From positions 1,717,912,889 through 1,717,976,888 of the forward strand of contig OY728125.1 in the NCBI GenBank assembly GCA_963277665.1: a stretch of 64,000 nt of DNA, written 5' to 3'. The DNA comes from Viscum album (Eukaryota > Streptophyta > Magnoliopsida > Santalales > Viscaceae). The position numbers were made by a program, and so were the translations under genes. Position 1 is the first letter of the stretch. Each line of letters opens with the position of its first letter. The notes beneath the pieces are model-generated. The model saw nothing but the letters and a program-made list of their open reading frames with translations, did not search any database and was not told where the DNA came from. Below are positions 36,085-47,909 of this stretch, piece by piece.

Positions 36085-36099
36085 AAAAGGGGGGAAGGA
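36085..36099 (+). other. Polypurine tract 2
   Basis: AAAAGGGGGGAAGGA directly before the LTR 3 start. The preceding codons again match a chromovirus pol end (FPSPILKIARKQFPKGG). Confidence 0.8.
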
Positions 36100-37730
36100 T
36101 ATAACACCCCAGGTAAATAAAGAATATGAAAATTTTGTATTTATACATATTTTTGAATAAAATATTAATATTACTTTATACGGGATGCTATGCACGATGG
36201 CGTACCCAATACACAACAATGAGTTTCTTGGGAATCTTGTGTTGCACTCTAATAATAAAATAATATTATTTTAAATGGTAGTTAACGCCTAGACGTTGTA
36301 ATGGAGGGAATGGAAAGAACTAACTAAAAAATTATTATATATGTTTGCCAAATATTTTTACTCTTTACAATAAATGTTATAGGATTAAAAATGCGAATGA
36401 ATGAAATTTTAAGCGTAAACATTCCAATATTCTTTAAAAGGTCGATTAACCACCTTTTGATGGCGAAACTCTTTTAAATCAAATTTTTGAAAATTTTATG
36501 TGTTATATTTGACAAAATAAAATTCTTCTTTATAATCGGGACATCAAAATTTACTCTGTGTAAATTTTTGATATTTTTCCAAAAGAGTTCAATTTTTAAT
36601 GAATAGTAAAAAATGTTCTATTTTAATTAAAAACCTCTTTTTAATATAATTTATTTATATGATTAGATTATCTTTTTAATTGGTTTTAAAGTGAAATTAG
36701 AATATATTTTTACCATTTAATCCAATAGTTTTTGTTTGAATTAATTTCACTTTGAAATCGGACTTAAACTAGTGTCAATCTTTTGATACATTTTGTTTCA
36801 TAAAAACACACTATTTGTTTTGACAGTGGCAATTAATTATTAAATTAATTAATGAAACTTATATGTTTTGAATTTTGTAAAATAGACATAATTTTTGAAT
36901 TCTGAATATCAAATATATCTTAAGGTAAATTTTTGGTAATTTTCTGAAAAACTTCAATTTTTTATGAATAGTGAAACCACTAAGTGGTACTTATAAAAAA
37001 CTGATTTTTCCATTTAAATGAAATTTTTCCATATTTGTGATTTTAATTTCAAAAATCAAACATACATGGTTTTCATTAAGAATTAAAATGTGGTTCAATG
37101 GGATTAGAATAATTTTTTTGTGAATAGTAACTTATTTAGTTTTTAATCGCGATTAGAGGTAATTAGTGTAGTTTAAGGTAAGAATAATGTTTTAATAAAA
37201 TGAAATGACCTAGACACATGTACTACCCTCCTTTTATGTGTCATTTCCGACCAAGACAATCCATGGGTCAACTTGGGGACCCCATGGAGCCACTTGGGTT
37301 GGAAAATGACATAAATACCTTTTTCTTTAATGTTAAAGTAAAAATGACACAAACATGAGATGTTTTACTAAAAAAAAATTTACATGGGATTATACAAGTC
37401 AGATTTTTGACTATAAATATCCATTGGAAAGATAAATATATTTACTACATCATAGAATTGTTATCTATAATTTTTATCCATTAAATAAATTAAATTATTT
37501 ATGAAATCATGATGATGCAGCGATAACCTCATTATTTAACGATTTAAATAAAATGGAAAGATAATGTAAAATCTAAGACCTACACATGTCCAGAACCTAT
37601 TTTATGGGTGGATTTAGAACCCTTATCACCTTATCCTAGAAACACATAAATGTGGGACCATTAAAATCATAAACTCATTCTAAAATAAAGTAACATTTTT
37701 TACTTTACAAGAGTGCCCCTCCTCTCCTCT

Positions 37731-37737
37731 TATAAAA
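37731..37737 (+). promoter_or_regulatory. TATA box in LTR 3
   Basis: TATAAAA at +1,632, after CCCCTCCTCTCCTCT and before GGCCCCCACC. Confidence 0.65.
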
Positions 37738-38450
37738 GGCCCCCACCTCTACCTCCTTACCCACACTTCCAAAGCCTTTGGATCGGCCAAACCCTACCAA
37801 TTTTGTCTCTCCAAATCGCTATCTAACTCATTGAAGCCTCACTTTGTGCAGAAGTCATCCCAAGGAAGCCTTTGAGCTCAAACCAAAGGGAGTTACCCGA
37901 TTTTAAGGTAATGTCATCACTTGTGTCCTTTTGTTTTATTTTTCTCTTCCAACCCCCTAAAATCTTTTTATTAATTTATTTTGTAACAAATACAGTATCT
38001 TAAATATACTATGATTTTTTATAAGAAGGATTCGAGCTACACTTACACACACCTACATCTAATGGTTAAAGAACATACTGTTTCTGTGGATGGCGAATTT
38101 CTGCCTCACGAAACGATGATTGTTCAAAATTCTTCTAACACCTTCAAAGGTGGCCATTAAGATGAAACTATATTTATATATTATATATAATATTTTTATG
38201 TTTTACTTACGCTTCTGTATTTTTCATTTATGGCATACCTTTATGGTTTCCATTATGGGTAAACGCGATATCTTCATTTAAGGAAATGCGGACTACCACC
38301 CCCTCAAAGTGATTTGATTCATTAATACCATATGTGGTACGTATAAAGGATATATTTAATGATATTATATATGATACCATACTGGAATTAATATAATATT
38401 ATGTATAATTATGATTTAATTCCATTAAATATGAAATAGAAATGGAAGTA

Positions 38451-38708
38451 GCGTTCATGCGTACGTACGACTTACCGTCTCCATGAACGGTACATTTCAA
38501 TTCTTATCTCAAAATGTTATGTACTATTATAAGTACATATATATAATGGATATATATGTAATATATTACATATACATGATGGATATAATTCTGGAAGTAT
38601 AACATATATATATATATATATCTCATTTTGTTTTAATTTCATTAATATGACAAAAATATGAAAGTAGCGTTCATGCGTACGTACGGCCTACCGTCTCCAT
38701 GAACGGTG
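38451..38708 (+). repeat. Doubled palindromic motif in LTR 3
   Basis: Copies at 38,451-38,492 and 38,667-38,708, both with intact CGTTCATG and CATGAACG arms. The spacing is 216 bp, and the TA microsatellite lies between them at about 38,605-38,622. Confidence 0.78.
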
Positions 38709-39039
38709 CTTTTAATTTTTATCTCCTAATGATATGGAACAGTATAAAATGAATATTTACTGGATATATATGATATTTAAAACATCAATACTATTCTGGA
38801 TATAATGTACCTATAACTACATGGAGAATTATTTTCCAACAAGTTCAATTTTTGACTCATGTACCAAACATCGACAAAAACGTCTGATATGAACTCATAT
38901 TATTAACAAATTATTATAACATTAATAAATGTGATATGAACTGAATAATAATATTTATAGGATTTCCTTAAGCAATTATTAATTGACCAAAGTTTATTAT
39001 TCAGGAATATAAAGAAACGAACAAGACAAGTTGGACTTG

Positions 39040-39850
39040 AGGTAAGGGATCCTACTCCTCTCTTTCTTTTTAAGTACACTCTTTTATGTCATTCATTTTA
39101 AGCTAATATTTCTTGTGATTGAGATGTTATTTTATATTAATATTACTGTAATTTTTATTTTCATATGATGATAGACCCTATTCTCTATCATCAATCCATT
39201 TTGGATGTTTTGAGTGGCGTCGTTATGCTGCCGAATTTTCGTAAGAGATCTAACCTCTCTCTTTCTTTTTAAGTACTCTCCTTTATGTCACTTCTTTTAA
39301 GCTCCTCTTTGTTACATTGGGGGATGTTCTTTTATATTACTATTGCTGTAAACATTATGTTAATATGATGAGAGACCCTATTTGATCTCATCAATCCTTT
39401 TTTGTAAGTTTTAAGTGGCGCCGTTAGGCTGCCGAGTTTTCGTAAGTGATTTTTCATCACACTTTTATTACCGTGAGATTTATGCTACATTTTCCACAAA
39501 TTTCTTTGAGTGGTGTATGTACTAACCATTATTTTACTGATTGTGTAATATAATTTCATTTATGTGTATTTAAATCAATGTTGTATTGTCCTACTTTCAC
39601 GGGGTGTATGTTTCGAAAGATACCCATGTCGGTAAGGGAACCTTTCACCCTCCTCTTTTAAAAGACTTCTTTTGATATGTCTTTTAATTCACATACTATT
39701 ATGTTGGGATATGTTCTTATATATCCTTATTGAGATAAATTTTATGTCCAAGTGATGAGATACCCTTTTTATCTCTCATCAACTCATTTTCTGAATTTTG
39801 AAGTGACACCGTTAGGCTGTCGAATTTTACCAAGGGAACTTTTTAACCCA
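39040..39850 (+). repeat. Degenerate ~200-bp subrepeats in LTR 3
   Basis: Hallmarks at about 39,215 (GTGGCGTCGTTATGCTGCC), 39,415 (GTGGCGCCGTTAGGCTGCC) and 39,804, with a partial unit at about 39,626. Confidence 0.75.
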
Positions 39851-40470
39851 ATTTCGATTTCTTTGGGTTCAACATGTAGTTATTGAATATGTCATCCTTT
39901 GAATATGTGTGAATGAAATTTTATTGTTTTACACTTAATATCCACTTTTATTGGGTGTATTTATATTTGTCACACATAATTTTGAGATTGATTTATCCTT
40001 AATTTAAGGATACCTTCTTTATAAGGGATTTCATCGCATTTTACATTTCTATTGAGAATTCAGTGATGTTATGCACCAATTAAATATTATATGGTGTATA
40101 TACTATCCTTTGGAATATTATATCATGAATCCATTTATTCTCATGATATTATAAAGTTCTCATTAAATGTTATTCCTCAATTATTGTATTCAAGTGTCTC
40201 TAATTTTGGTAAAAACCCTTTAACCAAAATATCGCTTTAAATGTTTTAATGATTTGTTCTTATTAATATCTATGTTTTCAAAATGGTTTTAAGAATATAT
40301 TTATATGGAAATTAATGGTTTAAAATTTTAAAAGCTTCAATGTGGTATGGGAAACTTTGATTCAAAAATCTCTATATTAAATGTTTTAAATGGTTTTGAA
40401 AATGGTTTTTAGAATGGATTCATTATTTCAATATCTTAAAATGTTATATTGTTTTTGCAATGTGGGAATG

Positions 40471-40680
40471 TTATCGTTCCTTTATGATTAAGTTATGTGC
40501 TATGATTATGTTATGGTTCTTGGGCATTGTTTTGAAGACGGTTGGTTTCATGATAAACATACGGCGGGTGAGAACGATATAGATCTCTAATGCATTGGGT
40601 AACACGAAGGAGTGAAACGTTAAGGTTTCTCCGAAGAGATTTAGGGAATATACTGTGGTGGGTATTCCAAACGTAACCAA
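40471..40680 (-). CDS. Antisense 69-codon reading frame in LTR 3
   Basis: Full length, starting MVTFGIPTTVYSLNLFGET and ending HNIIIAHNLIIKER. Same start and stop positions as in the other LTRs. Confidence 0.35.
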   Translation of the reverse strand: MVTFGIPTTVYSLNLFGETLTFHSFVLPNALEIYIVLTRRMFIMKPTVFKTMPKNHNIIIAHNLIIKER

Positions 40681-41172
40681 GAGGGTTACTCCCTACGTAA
40701 GAATGTTATGAATGCCTCAAGTTACCTTTATGTATTATTATTTCTATTATTTATTCATGATTTGATGAGGTATGTTAAAGTGCTTATGTTTTATGAGTAA
40801 AGTATGATTTCATTGATTCTTATGTGTAAATGTACTCATGTTTCCTTTCCATATTTTTTATATCCCTTACTGAGCTTTTTATGCTCATCCCAAGTTTTTT
40901 TTTGAAATGTTTTTCACAGGTCAAGGGAAAGGTACATGATATGATGATAGTATCAAGGAAGTTTCAAGAACGAATCCATGTTTTATTTTAAATATGTTTC
41001 CGTTGATGGGAAAAAATGAATACTCTCTTTATGTAACCACTTTGTTTAAATGTGGAATGTAATGCAAGTTTTATGATCTAATTCTCTAAAACTCTAAACC
41101 TGAAAAGATCCTCAATGTGTAATCTTGTATTAACTCAATATTAACTAATGTTTAAGGTTGGGGACTTATAGT

Positions 41173-41184
41173 TGGTATCAGAGG
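41173..41184 (+). other. Primer binding site 3
   Basis: TGGTATCAGAGG, identical to copy 2. Confidence 0.88.
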
Positions 41185-41373
41185 TCGGTTTAGATAACTT
41201 TAGAGGTTAGGGTATCTTCTAGCATAAGTGACATTACCATAATGGTTAGGATTTCAGAAAGAGTCCTAGTTTTAGATAAAGTGAATAAGTAAGTATATCT
41301 TAGTGGTTATCATCCTCATTAGTACATGATGGTTTTGTTGATATACTCACACTGACATTTCTGTTTTTAGTGA

Positions 41374-41690
41374 ATGGATGGATCTAGGAGGAACCAAAGT
41401 GACAATAGGTTTGAAGGAAACTGTGGTGGTTCTCTAATTAAGAGACTGGATGAAATGGGGTATTCAATGAGGAAACTCATGGTTTTTTTAATCCAACTAT
41501 CAAGGAGTCATGAGAAACCACTTGAACCTTGGTATGTTCTGTAATGCATCATGTACGAGATGACCAATCGATGTGGAAGTTCAGGTAATAATTATAAAGG
41601 TAACCATTAGGATTTATATGATCCTTACTTTTGAGGTAATTATGGGTTACTATATTTAATGATGGAAAATGAAAGGCATGAGATAAAATT
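41374..41690 (+). pseudogene. Gag N-terminal remnant 3
   Basis: Starts MDGSRRNQSDNRFEGNCGG and reads to EKPLEPWYVL before the shared TAA. Several further stops follow. Confidence 0.5.
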
Positions 41691-41766
41691 GAGTTTTAAT
41701 TATTTTATGGTTTTTTTGATGATTTTTTCTTATTTTGGGGAATGATTTGAGAATTATATAGTTTTG

Positions 41767-41886
41767 GAAAAAGAACAACACATAGACCATGTGACAACCC
41801 GCCGCGTCGGACAAAGCTGTGGGAATCGAACCCACAATCAAAGTGTGACTGGTATTTATCACATACCACCGGACTACGTGAAGTCC
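41767..41886 (-). mobile_element. SINE fragment in internal region 3
   Basis: Same insertion. The B box is intact on the minus strand. The A box has one change (TAGTCCGGTGG). Confidence 0.68.
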
Positions 41887-44468
41887 CTGGTTAGTTCGAC
41901 AAATTTTTTTAGTTAGATGATTTTAGGAATCAAGAGTAATTATATTTTGGGTTATCTATGGAAATGATTAACCTATCATGGAGAATATGTGATTAGGTTA
42001 ATTACTTTTCAATATGAGAATTTATGAGCAACTGATGTTATTTGGAGATAAAAGTTAATTTGTACCTTAGAAGACTATGTGGTTAAATCCTTCAAATATT
42101 TGGGTTTCAATCTTAGTTTGGTTTACTTTGAAGAATTTTATGGAAAAATTGTTTATCGAATGGTCCATGGTGAACTTTGGGTTTTGTTGGACAAATTTTG
42201 GAGATTAAGAATAGATTTTATTTTTATAATGGGTTATCCTTTTCTAGATTATCAGATCTTATACTAACATTTTTGGTTTTGGTTTTGGTTAAAGTATAAA
42301 TACATGGGAAGTATACAGTTCTCTTTTGTGTATTAGGTGATTCTCTAGAAGTTGATTATAGTACTCTTAATGTGAACAAATCCTCCTAAATACTCATCAT
42401 TTGGAGAAAATATGAGTTTGTGTAAGGAATATAATAAAAGTTGAAAGTCAACACGATAAGTGATTAAGTTTCCTTGTGAATAAATTCCTCAATAAAAAGT
42501 AACTTAAAACAAAAATGTTGTCTATTAATTTTTCCTACTAGGGAATCAAATACCGTTTAACCCATCACAAGTTTGTGATTTTCTTGTGGTTAACTTTCTC
42601 CTAAACATGTTTTCTATCACTTTACATCAGAACATGACCCTATGTTTTCTCCTCCATGTCCATGTTTTCCTACATGGAATCCTAGTACGGGTTAAGTCGG
42701 GTGACCTATGTACTTATATTTCTTTATTTTAAAGTGATTGTTTTACTGACTCTTGTTCTGATGTGGGATTTTCAATGAAGTTTCCAAGGCCAATTTTAAA
42801 AATTGTGAGGACGCAATTCCCAAAAGTGGGGAAGGATATAACACCCCAGGTAAATAAAGAAAATGAAATTTTCCTATTTATCCATATTTTTGAATAAAAT
42901 ATTAATATTACTTTAAAGGGGACACTATGCACGATGGCGTACCCAATACGCAACAATGAGTTTCTTGAGAATCTTGCGTTGCACTCTAATAATATAATAA
43001 TATTATTTTAAATGGTAGTTAACGCCTAGCCGTTGTAATGGCGGGAATGAACAGAACTAACTAAAAAATTATTATATATGTTTGTTAAATATTTTTACTC
43101 TTTACAATAAATGTTATAGGATTAAAAATGCGAATGAATCCAATTTTAAGCGTAAACATTCCAATATTCTTTAAAAGGTCGATTAACAGCCTTTTGATGG
43201 TGAACCTCTTTTAAATCCATTTTTTGACAATTTTATGTGTTATATTTGACAAAATAAAATTATTCTTTATAATCGGGACATCAAAATTTACTTTGTGTAA
43301 ATTTTTTGTATTTTTCCGAAAAAGTTCAATTTTTAATGAATAGTGAAAAATGTTGTATTTTAATTCAAAACCTCTTTTTAATCTAATTTATTTATATGAT
43401 TAGATTATCTTTTGAATTGGTTTTAAAGTGAAATTAGAATATATTTTTACATTTAATCCAATAGTGTTTATTGGAATTAATTTCACTTTGAAATCAGACT
43501 TAAACTAGTGTCAATCTTTTGATACATTTTGTTTCATAAAAACACGATATTTGTTTTGACAGCGGGAATTAATTATTAAATTAATTAATGAAACTTATAT
43601 GTTTTGAATTTTGTAAAATAGACATAATTTTTGAATTCGGAATATCAAATATAGCTTAGGGTGAATTTTTGCTAATTTTCTGAAAAACTTCAATTTTTGA
43701 TGAATTGTGAAACCACTAAGTGGTACTTATAAAAAACTGATTTTTCTGTTTAAATGAAAATTTTCCATATTTGTGTTTTGAATTTCAAAAATCCTACATA
43801 CGTGGTGGTAATTAAGAAGTAAAATGTGGTTCAATGGGATTAAAATAATTTTTTTTGTGAATAGTAACTTATTCAGCTTTTAATCACGATTAGAGGTAAT
43901 TAGTGTAGTTTAAGGTAAGAATAATGTTTAAATAAAATTAAATGAACTAGAAACTCGTCCTACCCTCATTGGATGTGTCATGGATGACCAAGAAAATCCA
44001 TGGGTCAACTTGGGGACCCCATGGAGCCACTTTGGTTGGAAAATGACATAAATACCTTTTTATTTAATGTTAAAGTAAAAATGACACAAACATGAGATGT
44101 TTTACTAAAACAATTTTTACATGGAGTTATAAAAGTCATATTTTTGACTATAAATATCCATTTTAAATATAAATAGATTTACTAAATCATATTATTGTTT
44201 TATATATTTTTTAGACATTAAATAAATTAAATTATTTATGAAATCATGATGATGCAACGATGACCTAATTATTTAACGATTTAAATAAAATGGAAAGATA
44301 ATATAAAATATAAGACCTACACATGTACAAAACCTATTTTATGGGTGGATTTATAACCCTTGTCACCTTATCCTAGAAACACATAAATGTGGGACCATTA
44401 AAATCTGAAACTCATTCTAAAATAAAATAACATTTCTTTACTTTCCAAGAGTGCCCCTCCTATCCTCT

Positions 44469-44475
44469 TATAAAA
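44469..44475 (+). promoter_or_regulatory. TATA box in LTR 4
   Basis: TATAAAA at +1,633, before GGCCACCACC (one change in the C tract). Confidence 0.65.
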
Positions 44476-45189
44476 GGCCACCACCTCTACCTCCTTACCC
44501 ACACTTTCAAAGCCATTGGATCGGACAAACCCTTCCCATTTTGTCTCTCCAAATCCCTCTCTAACTACATGAAGCCTCACTTTGTGAATAAGTCTTTCCA
44601 AGGAAGCCTTTGAGCTCAAACTAAATGGAGTTACCCAATTTTAAGGTAATGTCTTCACTTGTGTCCTTTTGTTTTATTTTGCTCTTCCAACCCACTAAAC
44701 TCTTCTAATTAATTTATTTTGTAACAAATACAGTATCTTAAATATACTATGATGTTTTTATAAGAAGTATTCGAGCTACACTTACACACACCTACATCTA
44801 ATGAATAAAGAACATACTGTTTCTGTGGATGGCGAATTTCTGCCTCACGAAACGATGATTGTTCAACATTCTTCTAACACCTTCAAAGGTGGCCATTAAT
44901 ATGAAACAATATTTATATATGATATATAATATGTTTTTGTTTTACTTAAGCTTCTGTATTTTCCATTTATGGCATACCTTTATGGTTTCCATTATGGGTA
45001 AACGCGATATCTTCATTTAAGGAAGTGCGGACTACCACCCCCTCAAAGTGATTTGATTCGTTAATACCATATGTGGTACATATAAAAGATATATTTAATG
45101 ATATTATATATGATAACATACTGGAATTAAAATAATATTATGTATAATTATGTTTTAATTCCATTAAATATGAAATAGAAATGGAAGTA

Positions 45190-45448
45190 GCGTTCATGCG
45201 TACGTACGGCTTACCGTCTCCATGAACGGTACATTTCATTTCTTATCTCAAAATGTTATGTACTATTATAAGTACATATATATAATGGATATATATGTAA
45301 TATATTAAATCTAAATGATGGATATCATTCTGGAATTATAACACATATATATATATATATATCTCATTTTGTTTTAATTCCATTAATATGACAAAAAATG
45401 AAAGTAGCGTTCATGCGTACGTACGGCCTACCGTTTCCATGAACGGTG
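45190..45448 (+). repeat. Doubled palindromic motif in LTR 4
   Basis: Copies at 45,190-45,231 (all arms intact) and 45,407-45,448 (TACCGTTTC instead of TACCGTCTC). Confidence 0.78.
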
Positions 45449-45779
45449 CTTTTAATTTTTATCTCCAAATGATATGGAATAGAATAAAATGAATATATAC
45501 TGGATATATATGATATTTAAAACATCAATACTATTCTGGATATGATGTACCTATAACTACATGGAAAAATATTTTCCAACAAGTTCAATTTTTGACTCAT
45601 GTACCAAACATCGACAAAAACATCTGATATGAACTCATATTATTAACCAATTATTATAACATTAAAATATGTGATATGAACTGAATAATAATATTTATAG
45701 TATGTCCTTATGAAATTATAAATTGACTAAAGTTTATTATTCAGGAATATAAAGAAACGAACAAGACAAGTTGGACTTG

Positions 45780-46590
45780 AGGTAAGGGATCTTACTCCTC
45801 TCTTTCTTTTTAAGTACACTCTTTTATGTCATTCCTTTTAAGCTCATCTTTCTTTTGATTTGGATGTTATTTTATATTAATCCTACTGTAATTTTTATTT
45901 TCATATTATGAGAGACCCTATTCTCTCTCATCAATCCATTTTGGATGTTTTGAGTGGCGCCGTTAGGCTGCCGAATTTTCCAAAGAGATCTAACCTCTCT
46001 CTTTCTTTTTAAGTACTCTCCTTTATGTCACTTCTTTTATCCTCCTTTTTGTTATGTTGAGGGATGTTCTTTTATATTCCTCTTTCTGTAAACATTATAT
46101 TAATATGATGAGAGACCCTATTTGATCTCATCAATCCATTTTGGTATGTTTTAAGTGGCGCCGTTAGGCTGCCGAGTTTTCGTAAGGGATTTTTCATCTC
46201 ACTTTTATTATCATGAGATTTATGCTACATTTGCCACAAATTCCTTTGAGTGGTGTATGTACTGCCCATTATTTTACTCATTGTGTAATATAATTTCAGT
46301 TATTATTATTTACATCAATTTTGTATTGTCCTTCTTTCACGGGGTGTATGTTTCGAAAGATACCCATGTCAGTAAGGGAACCTTTCACCCTCCTCTCTTA
46401 AAAGAATTATTTTGTTATGTCTTTTAATTCACATACTATTATGTTGGGATATGTTATTATATATCATTATTGATGTAAATTTTATGTCCAAGTGATGAGA
46501 TACCCTTTTTATCTCTCATGAACTCATTTTCTGAATTTTGAAGTGACGCCTTTAGGCTGTCGAATTTTACCGAGGGAACTTTTTAACCCA
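45780..46590 (+). repeat. Degenerate ~200-bp subrepeats in LTR 4
   Basis: Hallmarks at about 45,954, 46,156 and 46,545, with a partial unit at about 46,367. Confidence 0.75.
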
Positions 46591-47211
46591 ATTTCAATTT
46601 CTTTGGGTTCAACATGTAGTTATTGTATATATCATCATTTTAATATGTTTTAATGACCTTTTATTGTTTTACACTTAATATCCACTTATATTGGGTTTAT
46701 TTGTATTTGTCACACATAATTTTGAGATTGATTTATCCTTAATTTAAGGATACCTTCTTTATAAGGGATTTCCTCTCATTTTACATTTCTATTGAGTCTT
46801 CATTGTTGTTATGCACCAATTCACTCTTATATGGTGTTTATACTGTCCTTTGGAATATAATATCATGAATCCATTTATTCTCATGATATTATAAAGTTCT
46901 TATTAAATGTTACTCCTCAATTATTGTATTCAAGTGTCTCTAATTTTGCTAAAAACCCTTTAACCAAAATATCACTTTAAATGTTTTAATGATTTGTTCT
47001 TATTAATATCCAAGTTTTCAAAATGGTATTAAGCATATATTTATATGGATATTAATGGTTTAAAATGTTAAAAGCTTCAAGGTTGTATGGGACACTTTGA
47101 TTCAAAAAATCTCTTTATTAAATGTTTTAAATGGTTTTGAAAATGGTTTTTAGAATGGATTCATTATTTCAATATCTTAAAATTTTATACTGTTTTTTCA
47201 ATGTGGGAATG

Positions 47212-47421
47212 TTATATTTCCTTTATGCTTAAGTTATGTGCTGTGATTATGTTATCGTTCTTGGGCATTTTTATGAAGACGGGTGGTTCCGTGATAAATA
47301 TAGGGCGGGTGAGCCCGATATAGCTCTTTATTGCATTGGGTAACGCAAAGGAGTGAAACGTTAAGGTTTCTCCGAAGTGATTTAGGGAATATACTGTGGT
47401 GGGTATTCCAAACATAACCAA
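47212..47421 (-). CDS. Antisense 69-codon reading frame in LTR 4
   Basis: Full length, starting MVMFGIPTTVYSLNHFGET and ending NIITAHNLSIKEI. Most differences from the other copies are single replacements. There are no indels. Confidence 0.35.
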   Translation of the reverse strand: MVMFGIPTTVYSLNHFGETLTFHSFALPNAIKSYIGLTRPIFITEPPVFIKMPKNDNIITAHNLSIKEI

Positions 47422-47909
47422 GATGGTTACTCCCTACGTAAGAATGTTATGAATGCCTCAAGATACCTTTATGTATTATGATTTCTATGATTTATTCATG
47501 ATTTGATGAAGTATGTTAAAGTGCTTATGTTTTATGAGTAAAGTATGATTTCATTGATTCTTATGTGTACATGTACTCATGTTTGCTTTCCATATTTTTT
47601 ATATCCCTTACTGATCTTTTTATGCTCATCCAATGTTTTTTTTGAATGTTTTTCACAGGTCAAGGGAAAGGTACATGATATGATGATAGTGTCAAGGAAG
47701 TGTCAAGAAAGAATCCATGTTTTATTTTAAATATGTTTCCGTTGATGGGAATAAATGAATACTATCTTTATATAACCACTTTGTTTAAATGTGGAATGTA
47801 ATGCAAGTTTTATGATCTAATTCTCTAAAACCTTAAACCTGAAAAGATCCTCAATGTGTAATCTTGTATTAACTCAAGATTAAGTAATGTTTAAGGCTGG
47901 GGCCTTATA

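Larger units (their letters stand above)
34434..36099 (+). mobile_element. LARD internal region 2
   Basis: 1,666 bp, same order as copy 1. An open stretch at 35,346-35,528 (KNLGFNLSLGYLDEFYGQ, then LLDKFWRLRIDFIF) is also open in copy 3 but frameshifted in copy 1. I do not recognise it; it may be a gag or pol fragment. Confidence 0.88.
36100..41170 (+). repeat. LARD LTR copy 3 (5,071 bp)
   Basis: Starts TATAACACCCC, a G to A change from TGTAAC shared with LTR 4. It ends GGGGACTTATA like LTR 1. Confidence 0.92.
41171..42836 (+). mobile_element. LARD internal region 3
   Basis: 1,666 bp. The open stretch at 42,079-42,267 corresponds to that in copy 2 (YLGFNLSLVYFEEFYGK). The polypurine tract at 42,822-42,836 is interrupted by one T (AAAAGTGGGGAAGGA). 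Confidence 0.88.
22631..47909 (+). mobile_element. Tandem array of a LARD-type retrotransposon: four LTRs, three internal regions
   Basis: Structure: LTR 22,631-27,692; internal 27,693-29,361; LTR 29,362-34,433; internal 34,434-36,099; LTR 36,100-41,170; internal 41,171-42,836; LTR 42,837-47,909. The unit length is 6,731-6,738 bp. Each internal starts two bases before an initiator-Met-type primer site and ends in a polypurine tract. The LTR ends are short inverted repeats (TGTAACACCCC / GGGGCCTTATA). The LTR (about 5.07 kb) is three times the internal region (about 1.67 kb), with no pol. That is the profile of a Large Retrotransposon Derivative. By eye the copies are roughly nine-tenths identical. 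Only one outer pair of 5-bp flanks exists, so the array behaves as one insertion that amplified by LTR recombination or inserted as a multimer. Confidence 0.93.
42837..47909 (+). repeat. LARD LTR copy 4 (5,073 bp)
   Basis: Starts TATAACACCCC and ends GGGGCCTTATA. Instead of a primer site it is followed directly by ATCCCCAAGCG of the host LTR, so this is the true right end of the insertion. Confidence 0.92.

Noticed and set aside
22631..47909. Satellite DNA made of a 6.7-kb monomer
   Set aside because: The unit is fully explained as LTR plus internal region with primer sites and polypurine tracts, and the array begins and ends at LTR borders.
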